DNA from: Crocosphaera sp.
Lineage (GTDB): Bacteria; Cyanobacteriota; Cyanobacteriia; Cyanobacteriales; Microcystaceae
Direction of reading: 5' to 3'
DNA length: 33,760 nt
Assembly: GCA_030064935.1 (NCBI GenBank)
Contig: JASJEA010000007.1
Coordinates: 1-33,760 of the forward strand
The position numbers and the translations under genes are program-made. Positions within the stretch are counted from its first letter, which is position 1, and each line of letters starts with the position of its first letter. Under the pieces are notes generated by a model, which saw only the letters and a program-made list of their open reading frames with translations, ran no database searches and was not told where the DNA came from. Below, in pieces: positions 25,874 through 33,046 of this stretch.

Positions 25874-26061
25874 TCATGAGGTGGTTTTAGAAAGAAAATC
25901 CTGAATAATCCCTAGCAACTTCCCAGACAATTGTGGCAATAAAAAACCAGCCAGTTGAGATAATATCGGCAAGGCTGAAAAATATAGCCCTAAATATTTT
26001 ATATCAAAAAATACTGGACTCAATTGATCAATTGTATTGTACAAAATAGTTAATTCTTCAA
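25874..26061 (-). pseudogene. Out-of-frame 3' tail of the membrane protein gene
   Basis: In the +1 frame the minus strand continues without a stop for about 62 codons after the A10 run and ends with TGA at 25874-25876. The encoded tail is IEELTILYNTIDQLSP, VFFDIKYLGLYFSALP, ILSQLAGFLLPQLSGK, and LLGIIQDFLSKTTS, a sensible hydrophobic helix plus amphipathic end. With nine A residues instead of ten, this tail joins the upstream reading frame and gives a protein of 417 residues. It therefore looks like the true C-terminus, cut off by a one-base indel, by sequencing error, or reachable by slippage. Confidence 0.7.
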
Positions 26062-27128
26062 TTTTTTTTTTGTTTTTGAAGATTTCCTACATTTTCTAAA
26101 TCTAAATCAATTTTATTTAATTCATGAGAAATTTTATTTAAAATTTTATTTTTTCCTGTATTAATTGCCTTAGAAGCTATAAATCGAGGACTTAACAAAG
26201 ATATGATTGAGCAACAAAAATATTGTATAACGAAAAAAGACGACAGGATTAATTTAAAAGAAGTTTCTTTGTCTGGACTTATCCAGATTTGGTACTGTAC
26301 AGCCCCAAACCAAATCCCCAAAATAATAGAAATATAAGCCATTTTCAAAGAATATTGACTAAGAAAACGGAGACCAGCACAACCATCAGGATGAAGAGGA
26401 TTAATATCTATATCTGTTTTAGTAAAAATATAACTTAAAATTCGTAAGTTATTCCATAAGTTAAGTAAAAATATTACAGCCATATAAACGACTATAAAAG
26501 TAGCTATAACTATATTTATTCGAGCTAATATGTGAGAATCAGCCCAAGATCCTTGGTGATTTCGGGAAAAATCAAAAACACCAATACTAGAAATTGCAGC
26601 AATTACAAATGCAGAAAGTTTTTGCCATTTTTTGCTATAGATATTTGAAATAAAGGCGTTTATATTAGAGTGATTAATTGTAACAATTTGAGATAATTTA
26701 AGTCCTTCAAGAAGATCGTAAATTGCTTGATAACTCCACAAATAAGACCAAGAAATACATGGAGTTGCTACAAGTATCATTACCCAACGAATCCAATCAT
26801 TAAATAGCCCAACTCTTTTAACACAACCAGGTTCAATGGGTTGCATTATCATGGGATAATAAGAATAGTCGGGGAGAAGGGGCTTGGGAGCAGGAAGAAG
26901 GTTTTGACATTCCCTATAACTAAAACCATCCCACAAATATGTAACGCCAGGTTCAGAGTATAATGTTTGTGTTATGGCTGCAATGAAAATTGATAAACAA
27001 CCACTAAGTAAAGTCACCCCTAAAGCCAACTTAAAAGGAGTAACATGAAACCTATCAATTAAAAATGAAGCAAAGTAATCAGAAGAATATAATTTCTTCT
27101 GTGGTAAATTTTGATGTTCTTCAGACAT
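26058..27128 (-). CDS. Multi-pass membrane protein, frameshifted near its 3' end
   Basis: 356 residues as read here. At least four to six membrane helices: LALGVTLLSGCLSIFIAAI (about 34-52), WIRWVMILVATPCISWSYLW (about 111-130), LSAFVIAAISSIGVF, INIVIATFIVVYMAVIFLL, MAYISIILGIWFGAVQY, LILSSFFVIQYFCCSIISLL. A conserved-looking INPLHPDGCAGLRFL loop (a HPD-G-GL pattern seen in several uncharacterised membrane proteins) lies between helices. The N-terminus is cytoplasmic and hydrophilic. The frame ends soon after a run of ten A (26062-26071 as T on the + strand): removing one A restores a longer frame. Located just upstream of the TerD operon on the same strand, with a 94-base gap after the restored end. 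No function recognised. Confidence 0.75.
   Translation of the reverse strand: MSEEHQNLPQKKLYSSDYFASFLIDRFHVTPFKLALGVTLLSGCLSIFIAAITQTLYSEPGVTYLWDGFSYRECQNLLPAPKPLLPDYSYYPMIMQPIEPGCVKRVGLFNDWIRWVMILVATPCISWSYLWSYQAIYDLLEGLKLSQIVTINHSNINAFISNIYSKKWQKLSAFVIAAISSIGVFDFSRNHQGSWADSHILARINIVIATFIVVYMAVIFLLNLWNNLRILSYIFTKTDIDINPLHPDGCAGLRFLSQYSLKMAYISIILGIWFGAVQYQIWISPDKETSFKLILSSFFVIQYFCCSIISLLSPRFIASKAINTGKNKILNKISHELNKIDLDLENVGNLQKQKKN
26062..26071. other. Ten-base homopolymer causing the frameshift
   Basis: A run of ten T on the + strand (ten A in the coding strand) in the membrane protein gene. It follows CAAAAAC, so the site reads as a long A-rich slippery stretch. Runs of nine or more A are known to cause transcriptional slippage and length variation in bacteria. 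Confidence 0.9.
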
Positions 27129-27292
27129 TAAATCAGATTGAATTCGTATCTTTAATGAGTATAGTATTTCTCTTGAGGTCTTGAAAAGTGATTAATAGTT
27201 AGGCAATAAAACCTTTGTCACAATTTAATTAAATCATAATAGTATTTTATAATTAAATCTACCTAACCACTTCTAGACACCAAGAAAAAAAT

Positions 27293-28879
27293 ATGGTTTC
27301 TGAGCAAACTTGCACCCTAGCGGCCATTGATATTGGCACTAACTCGATTCACATGGTAATTGTAGAAATTGATAAAACCTTACCCGCCTTTACCATTATC
27401 TCACGGGAAAAAGATACGGTGCGCTTGGGGGAAAGGGACCCCAAAACTGGAAACCTGACCAAAGAGGCGATCGCCCGCTCTTTAGCCTCTTTAAGACGCT
27501 GTAAAGACCTCGCCATTAGTCTTAATGCAGAACATATCATTGCTGCTGCCACCAGTGCCACCAGAGAGGCTCCTAATGGATTAGAGTTCATTTGGCAGGT
27601 ACAGGAAGAACTCGGCATTACCATTAATTTAATTTCAGGGTATGAAGAAGCCCGTCGCATTTATTTAGGGGTGTTGTCGGGGATGGATTTTCAGGAGAAA
27701 CCCCACGTTATTATTGATATTGGCGGTGGATCAACGGAAATTATCCTCGCTGATCTTCAAGAAACCCGTTTTTTAAGCAGTACCAAAGTAGGAGCCGTTC
27801 GTCTCACCAATGAGTTTATCACCACCGATCCAGTAGATGAGGCAGAATTAACCTATCTACGGGCCTATATCCGAGGGATGTTAGAAAGACCAATTGACCA
27901 GTTAAAACGCAAACTCAAACCAGGAGAAATTCCTCAAATTGTCGGGACATCTGGAACCATTGAAACCTTAGTCACCATCCATGCAATGGAGACATTGGGA
28001 GAACTACCCAGTCCTTTGCAAGGCTATAAAATGAGTCGCAAAGACCTCAAAGATATGGTGAAAAAGTTTATTTATCTCACCTATGAAGAGCGGATTAATA
28101 TATCAGGAATGTCAGAAAAAAGAGCAGAAATAATTGTTGCTGGTGCAGTCATTCTTTTAGAAGCAATGACAATGTTAGAATTAGAGACTATTACCATTTG
28201 TGAACGGGCGTTACGAGAGGGCATGATTGTTGATTGGATGTTGACTAATGGACTGATTGAAAATAGGTTGAGTTTTCAAAAAGAAGTTTGCCAGAGAAGT
28301 GTTTATAAAATTGCTCGTAAATATCAAGTGGATCTCGATTATGGGCAAAGAGTCGCTAAGTTTGCTGTTCGTTTATTTGATCGACTTTATGGTATTCTTC
28401 ACCATTGGGGAAAAAGAGAAAGAGATTTATTATGGTCAGCCGCCATTTTACATAATTGTGGTATCTATATTAGTCATTCTTCCCATCATAAACATTCTTA
28501 TTATTTGATTCGGAATGCTGAATTTTTAGGGTTTACAGAGATGGAAATTGAAACCATTGCTAATATTGCTCGTTATCACCGCAAGAGTACCCCTAAAAGG
28601 AAACATGAGGCTTATGGTAAATTACCCGACAATTATCGTAAACAGATTAAACAATTGAGTGCTATTTTACGAATTGGTGTGGCTTTAGATCGTAGGCAAA
28701 TTGGGGCAATAGAAGATATTGATTGTAAGTATGATCAAGAATATAAAAAACTTCATTTACATTTAATTCCTTCTAATTCAAAAGATAATTGTGCCTTAGA
28801 ATTATGGAATTTAGATTATAAAAAAGTTGTTTTTGAAGAATTATACGGCGTAAAAATTGTAGCAACTGTGCGCATCTAA
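27293..28879 (+). CDS. ppx: Exopolyphosphatase / guanosine pentaphosphate phosphatase (Ppx/GppA)
   Basis: 528 residues, normal length. The N-terminal actin-like ATPase fold holds LAAIDIGTNSIHMVIVEID (8-26) and HVIIDIGGGSTEIILADL (about 138-155), the two phosphate loops. PQIVGTSGTIETLV follows. The C-terminal part is HD-like (WSAAILHNCGIYISHSSHHKHSYYLI). It degrades long polyphosphate chains or converts pppGpp to ppGpp; which one dominates is not decidable here. The start ATG is at a good distance from an AAGAAAAAAAT stretch. HIP1 at 27467-27474 lies within it. It is divergent from the membrane protein gene. Confidence 0.94.
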   Translation: MVSEQTCTLAAIDIGTNSIHMVIVEIDKTLPAFTIISREKDTVRLGERDPKTGNLTKEAIARSLASLRRCKDLAISLNAEHIIAAATSATREAPNGLEFIWQVQEELGITINLISGYEEARRIYLGVLSGMDFQEKPHVIIDIGGGSTEIILADLQETRFLSSTKVGAVRLTNEFITTDPVDEAELTYLRAYIRGMLERPIDQLKRKLKPGEIPQIVGTSGTIETLVTIHAMETLGELPSPLQGYKMSRKDLKDMVKKFIYLTYEERINISGMSEKRAEIIVAGAVILLEAMTMLELETITICERALREGMIVDWMLTNGLIENRLSFQKEVCQRSVYKIARKYQVDLDYGQRVAKFAVRLFDRLYGILHHWGKRERDLLWSAAILHNCGIYISHSSHHKHSYYLIRNAEFLGFTEMEIETIANIARYHRKSTPKRKHEAYGKLPDNYRKQIKQLSAILRIGVALDRRQIGAIEDIDCKYDQEYKKLHLHLIPSNSKDNCALELWNLDYKKVVFEELYGVKIVATVRI

Positions 28880-29439
28880 CTCAGTAATTATAAGTCTATA
28901 TTCTCTCGTTAAGATTTGAGACAGAGATTTATGCCCCGTCTCAAAAACTATGGGCTGCTTAAAATTCGGGGTTTTTAGAGCCAATTATTTTCGATAACTG
29001 ACCTTAATATATTAGTAAAAAGCAATTTCTGGTTATTATTTATTTTCTACATTCACCTAAGTGATAAGTTAAATTGTAAGTATATATAATGAGTTATATA
29101 AACGCTATATAACCCCTAATCAGTAAATTCAACAACTTAAGATAAAAAAACTAAAAATAACTTCTTTTAGTAATTTTGACTATGATAAAAATCTAAAAAT
29201 TGTTTGATTTTTATCACAGCAGCTTTGTGATTTAAATTTATAGTTAGATTTACTGATTTTACTCATATTTTTCTCTCTGCTTTTCCTTAATTGTAGGAAG
29301 ATAAATATTTTTTGATCAAAGATTTACAAGACTCGGTTAGTTCTCCAAGAGAGAGCAAAACTTGATGACGGAATGAAACCATAGATGTTTCATGCAAACT
29401 GATCAAACTTCACGTAACCTCACTTAATCTAAGGCCAAA
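28880..29439 (+). promoter_or_regulatory. Long structured leader before the diguanylate cyclase gene
   Basis: 560 bases with no gene, but several perfect dyads. TTTGAGAC/GTCTCAAA (28915-28922 with 28938-28945) lies just after the ppx stop and may end it. A TATAAT at 29085-29090 could be a -10. GTTATATA/TATATAAC (29093-29100 with 29106-29113) follows. An 11-bp stem TGATAAAAATC/GATTTTTATCA (29183-29193 with 29206-29216) overlaps ATCACA/TGTGAT (29213-29231). TTTGATCAAA is a palindrome at 29311-29320. ATGAAAC/GTTTCAT (29373-29379 with 29387-29393) lies 46 bases before the gene. It may hold a structured 5' leader, an operator set or a small RNA. No c-di-GMP riboswitch core was recognised. Confidence 0.5.
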
Positions 29440-30225
29440 ATGTTGATTCTTAATATCGTTTTACAAAAGCTTCTGGATAACACTGGAATACAATCTGTAC
29501 TGTCTGACTTAATTCGCTTAATAGACACGCCAATTTCTATTGAAGATCCCAACGGCAGGTTACTTTTAGGACAGTTAATAACAACAATGGCAGAAGAAGA
29601 ATATTCAATTACCGTCGAAGAGCAAACTATTGGTTCGGTTAAAGGAAATTCTTCAGGTCAAGTCATTGCTAAGTTGCTATCCTATCTAGCTCAGCAACAA
29701 ATATTAGTTCTTTTTGATGAGCTAACTCAAATTCCCAATCGTCGTTATTTTAATCGTTATCTTCAACAAGAATGGAGACGTTGCCAACGAGACAATTCCC
29801 CAATGTCATTGTTATTATGTGATCTAGATTATTTCCAAGGCTACAACAATTATTATGGGCATCAACAGGGAGATTATTGTTTAAGACAAGTAGCTCAAAT
29901 TGTTCAGAAAACCCTAAAACGTGGCGGAGATATGGTGTTTCGTTATGGAGGAGAAGAATTTGGCATTATTTTACCCAATACACCCAGTGAAGGAGCAGAA
30001 TTTATTGCTGAACAAATTGTTCAGAGCATACAGCAAGCACGAATCGCTCACTATCCTTCTGCCATAGGTCCTTATGTTACTGTCAGTATTGGTATAGCTG
30101 TCAGGGTTAACGCAAGCATTCCATCATCTCAGACGCTCTTGGAGATGGCAGACATGGCACTTTATCGCGCTAAAGCCAGGGGACGTAATTGCTATTGTTT
30201 ACAAACCGTCTATGGGGAAATTTGA
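29440..30225 (+). CDS. Diguanylate cyclase (GGDEF)
   Basis: 261 residues. The C-terminal cyclase domain (about 92-250) has the active-site motif GGEEF at 170-174, the metal-binding aspartates in CDLDYF (D128 and D130) and a product-inhibition I-site RGGD at 161-164, five residues before GGEEF. It starts DELTQIPNRRYFNRYL. So it is a likely active enzyme that makes c-di-GMP and is inhibited by its product. The N-terminal 90 residues hold no domain I can name; IEDPNGRLLLGQL and a strand-like run suggest a small sensor. AAGG lies about 5 bases before the ATG. The opposing activity is encoded at 12891-15386. Confidence 0.93.
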   Translation: MLILNIVLQKLLDNTGIQSVLSDLIRLIDTPISIEDPNGRLLLGQLITTMAEEEYSITVEEQTIGSVKGNSSGQVIAKLLSYLAQQQILVLFDELTQIPNRRYFNRYLQQEWRRCQRDNSPMSLLLCDLDYFQGYNNYYGHQQGDYCLRQVAQIVQKTLKRGGDMVFRYGGEEFGIILPNTPSEGAEFIAEQIVQSIQQARIAHYPSAIGPYVTVSIGIAVRVNASIPSSQTLLEMADMALYRAKARGRNCYCLQTVYGEI

Positions 30226-30294
30226 GGATCTTTTCTGAGAATAATAGTGAACAGTGATTTCATTTTCATAATTTCCCGAAATTCCTGTCATCTA

Positions 30295-31233
30295 TTACCC
30301 TAAAATTTTTCTAGCCATTTCACAGTCGAGCATAATTTGATTTTTTAGAGCATCAAGAGAGGGAAATTTTTGTTCAGAGCGTAAAAATTTTTCTAGGTTA
30401 ACGGTTAAATAGGTTCCATATAAGTTCCCTGACCAATCCAATAAATGAACTTCTACTGTGGGAACTTGACCGTTAACTGTTGGACGACTCCCGATATTAA
30501 TCACTCCTTTGACTGTCTCTTGACTCGCTAAAATGGCCCGAACACAGTAAACTCCACGACGGGGCAATAATTTATCTGAGGGAACTTGTAGGTTAGCAGT
30601 GGGAAAGCCAATCGTTCTTCCTACTTGTTGTCCTTTAACCACCATCCCTTGTAAACAATAAGGATAACCTAGCATCTCTTTTGCTTGTTTGACGTTGCCC
30701 GTCGCTAAACAATGACGAATTCTAGAACTACTGATACGCAAGGGATTATCCTCACTTAGACAGTTCTCTAATTTAGTAATGTGAACCAACACCCCATATT
30801 GTTTGACGAGTTCTTCTAACATTTGAGCATTTCCACTCCTTCCTTGCCCAAAGCGGAAGTCTTGTCCGACACTGATATATTTAGCTTTAAGTTGTTTGAC
30901 GAGAACATCTTCTACAAATGCTTCGGGACTCAAAGAGGCTAAGGTACGATCAAAGGGTAAACAGACTAATTGTTTAACCTCAAGGGACTCTAACCGCTTT
31001 ACTTTTTCCGTTAGAGGGGTGAGTAACTGTCTTGTTTTTCCGCTAAAAAATTCTTGAGGATGAGGAGTAAAGCTAACAATGGTAGAAGTATAGTCTTCCT
31101 TCCGTTCTAAAATGGGTTTAAGGACTTTTTTATGTCCCAGGTGGATACCGTCAAAGTTGCCCAAGGCGATCGCCGTTGGTGTTATCACATTTTTCGTTGA
31201 TGATGTTACCCACACATTAAATTCGCTGTACAT
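30295..31233 (-). CDS. ribF: Bifunctional riboflavin kinase / FAD synthetase
   Basis: 312 residues, normal for RibF. The N-terminal adenylyltransferase half carries GNFDGIHLGH (25-34, the nucleotide-binding HxGH type) and SSSRIRHCLATGN. The C-terminal flavokinase half carries VGRTIGFPTANL (about 205-216, the PTAN motif), PRRGVYCVRA and NIGSRPTV. It converts riboflavin to FMN and FMN to FAD in the cytoplasm. HIP1 lies at 31166-31173. The gene stands alone, converging on the diguanylate cyclase gene (69-base gap) and divergent from the AAA+ gene. Confidence 0.96.
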   Translation of the reverse strand: MYSEFNVWVTSSTKNVITPTAIALGNFDGIHLGHKKVLKPILERKEDYTSTIVSFTPHPQEFFSGKTRQLLTPLTEKVKRLESLEVKQLVCLPFDRTLASLSPEAFVEDVLVKQLKAKYISVGQDFRFGQGRSGNAQMLEELVKQYGVLVHITKLENCLSEDNPLRISSSRIRHCLATGNVKQAKEMLGYPYCLQGMVVKGQQVGRTIGFPTANLQVPSDKLLPRRGVYCVRAILASQETVKGVINIGSRPTVNGQVPTVEVHLLDWSGNLYGTYLTVNLEKFLRSEQKFPSLDALKNQIMLDCEMARKILG

Positions 31234-31335
31234 TATGGCATCAATTATCCTGACTGGCGATCTCTCAATCTATTGTATAAATAAATAAATTATCCACAAT
31301 GTAGCATAACCCTCTATTGATTTGGAGTGAAATTT

Positions 31336-32520
31336 ATGTCAGACTTTCCCGATTATAATGATCTCGTTAAGAAAGATTTAGAAAATATTAGACAACAAGA
31401 ACAACAAAAATTTTCTAAACAGCAACAAGAAATGGAACGGGATCGCCGTTTAGTTGAACGGGAACAGGAATTACAGAGACAGCGAAAATTACAACGGGAG
31501 TTAGAAAAAGAGAAGGTTCGTTTACGAGCAGAAATTAGACGTAAAAAGGCCATCAAAGCTGAACAGGAAAGACTGGGACAAGAAGCAATAAATAGAGAAG
31601 AAAGACGCAAACAGCAAATTCAATCAGATGGAGACAAAGCTAGACAACAAGAATCACAAAAACAATATCCCCCTCGTTCTTATTCTCCTCCTAGTTATTT
31701 CCCTTCTCCTCATTCAACTATAGAAGGACATTTACAAGAGTTAGAGCATCTAATTGGTCTAAATAATTTAAAGGATGAACTTCGTAAATATATCAATTTT
31801 CTCAAAATTCAAAAGTTACGAGAAAAACAAGGTTTGTCTCAAGTTACTATTACTTTACATTCTGTTTTTTGTGGTTCTCCAGGGACAGGCAAAACAACCG
31901 TAGCGAGATTAATGGGACAAATTTATCAACAATTAGGTATCCTTAAAAAAGGCCATTTAATTGAAACTGATCGCTCAGGAATGGTTGCAGGATATGTGGG
32001 ACAAACAGCACAAAGAGTTGATCAATTAGTACAATCTGCATTAGATGGGGTTCTATTTATTGATGAAGCTTATACTTTAAAACCTGTCGGGTATGGTAAT
32101 GATTTTGGTCAAGAAGCCATTGAGATGTTGTTAAAAAGAATGGAAGATTATCGAGATAGATTGGTGGTTATTGTTGCTGGTTATGGAGATGAAATGACTC
32201 GATTTATTAATTCAAATCCTGGACTAAAATCCCGTTTTAGTCGTTATTTCTATTTTGAAGATTATAGCCCAGAAGAATTAGTGGACATTTTCGAGCTATT
32301 TTGTGAGCAACATCGTTATACTTTAACCGAAGCAGCAAAAGAAGTATTATTAACCCGATTTAAGGAATTATATGAAGATCGTGATCAGAGTTTTGGTAAT
32401 GGCCGTTTGGTTAGAAATATGTTTGAAAAAGCCATTGAAAAACAAGCTAACCGTTTAGTTACTATTTCTGATGTAAATCCTGATACTATGCAGCAAATTT
32501 TACCAGAAGATATTGTATAA
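31336..32520 (+). CDS. AAA+ ATPase with N-terminal coiled coil (CbbX/SpoVK-like)
   Basis: 394 residues from the ATG chosen because GGAG (31324-31327) lies 8 bases ahead; a GTG nine bases earlier overlaps that ribosome site. The N-terminal half (10-110) is a long charged coiled coil rich in Gln/Glu/Arg; a Pro/Ser/Tyr linker follows (113-127). The AAA+ module has Walker A GSPGTGKT (180-187), pore-loop GYVGQT (219-224), Walker B VLFIDEAY (239-246) and arginine-finger region GLKSRFSRYF. This is the CbbX/SpoVK/EccA subgroup; the Rubisco-activase role of CbbX belongs to red-type Rubisco, so a different role is likely. The 3' end is duplicated downstream. Confidence 0.9.
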   Translation: MSDFPDYNDLVKKDLENIRQQEQQKFSKQQQEMERDRRLVEREQELQRQRKLQRELEKEKVRLRAEIRRKKAIKAEQERLGQEAINREERRKQQIQSDGDKARQQESQKQYPPRSYSPPSYFPSPHSTIEGHLQELEHLIGLNNLKDELRKYINFLKIQKLREKQGLSQVTITLHSVFCGSPGTGKTTVARLMGQIYQQLGILKKGHLIETDRSGMVAGYVGQTAQRVDQLVQSALDGVLFIDEAYTLKPVGYGNDFGQEAIEMLLKRMEDYRDRLVVIVAGYGDEMTRFINSNPGLKSRFSRYFYFEDYSPEELVDIFELFCEQHRYTLTEAAKEVLLTRFKELYEDRDQSFGNGRLVRNMFEKAIEKQANRLVTISDVNPDTMQQILPEDIV

Positions 32521-32641
32521 GTAAAACTTTTAGTATTCAATGGTTTTTGATTCCTAAATAACTATTTTTTCTGATAGTGTTAATTTCCTAGAATATTATG
32601 GGAATACTAATATTATAATTGAGATTAACTAATTTATTTTA

Positions 32642-32821
32642 AAGGAATTATATGAAGATCGTGATCAGAGTTTTGGTAATGGACGTTTGGTTAGAAATAT
32701 GTTTGAAAAAGCGATTGAAAAACAAGCTAACCGTTTAGTTACTATTCCTGATGTAAATCCTTATACTATGCAGCGAATTTTACCAGAAGATGTCGGTTCA
32801 TTAATCATTAATAATCAATAA
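32642..32821 (+). pseudogene. Remnant copy of the 3' end of the AAA+ gene
   Basis: Bases 32642-32791 repeat 32362-32511 at a fixed offset of 280 with five differences in 150 (about 97% identity by eye). The codon changes are two synonymous (Gly, Ala) and three replacing (Ser to Pro, Asp to Tyr, Gln to Arg). After that the two copies part: the intact gene ends EDIV, while the remnant continues EDVGSLIINNQ to TAA at 32819-32821. An in-frame TAA a few codons upstream and the lack of the AAA+ core mean it cannot make the ATPase; a 40-residue product from an internal ATG is possible but unlikely. Confidence 0.85.
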
Positions 32822-33046
32822 TTTAGGTATAAAAATATTCTAATTTTATTAAATAAAACATTTGATACCTAGTTAAATATTTTTTATGACAGTCAAACTT
32901 ATAAAGGTAAGAAAACAGACTGAATCATTAAGCTACTTGAACTTAAATTACAAATCTTTAACGATCAGGAATTGAGCAGAAACTTTCTCTAGAATTTCTA
33001 CTAAGTTAAGAATAGGTTAACTTAACTATCCCTAGAGGAATCAATT
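32822..33046 (+). promoter_or_regulatory. Upstream region of the lipase gene with an inverted repeat
   Basis: No gene seen. An 8-bp perfect dyad TAAGTTAA/TTAACTTA (33002-33009 with 33017-33024) around GAATAGG lies 22 bases before the lipase ATG, followed by an AGAGGAA ribosome site (33034-33040). The position fits an operator or a hairpin near the start of transcription. Confidence 0.4.

Noticed and set aside
29213-29231. CRP-type binding site
   Set aside because: The half-sites are TCACA then TGTGA, the reverse order of the CRP consensus, so it reads as a hairpin.
29280-29439. c-di-GMP riboswitch before the diguanylate cyclase
   Set aside because: Dyads are present but the conserved c-di-GMP aptamer core sequences are not recognisable.
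31336-32520. Calling the AAA+ gene cbbX (Rubisco activase)
   Set aside because: CbbX serves red-type Rubisco, cyanobacteria have green-type enzyme, and there is a long coiled-coil N-terminus and no Rubisco gene nearby.
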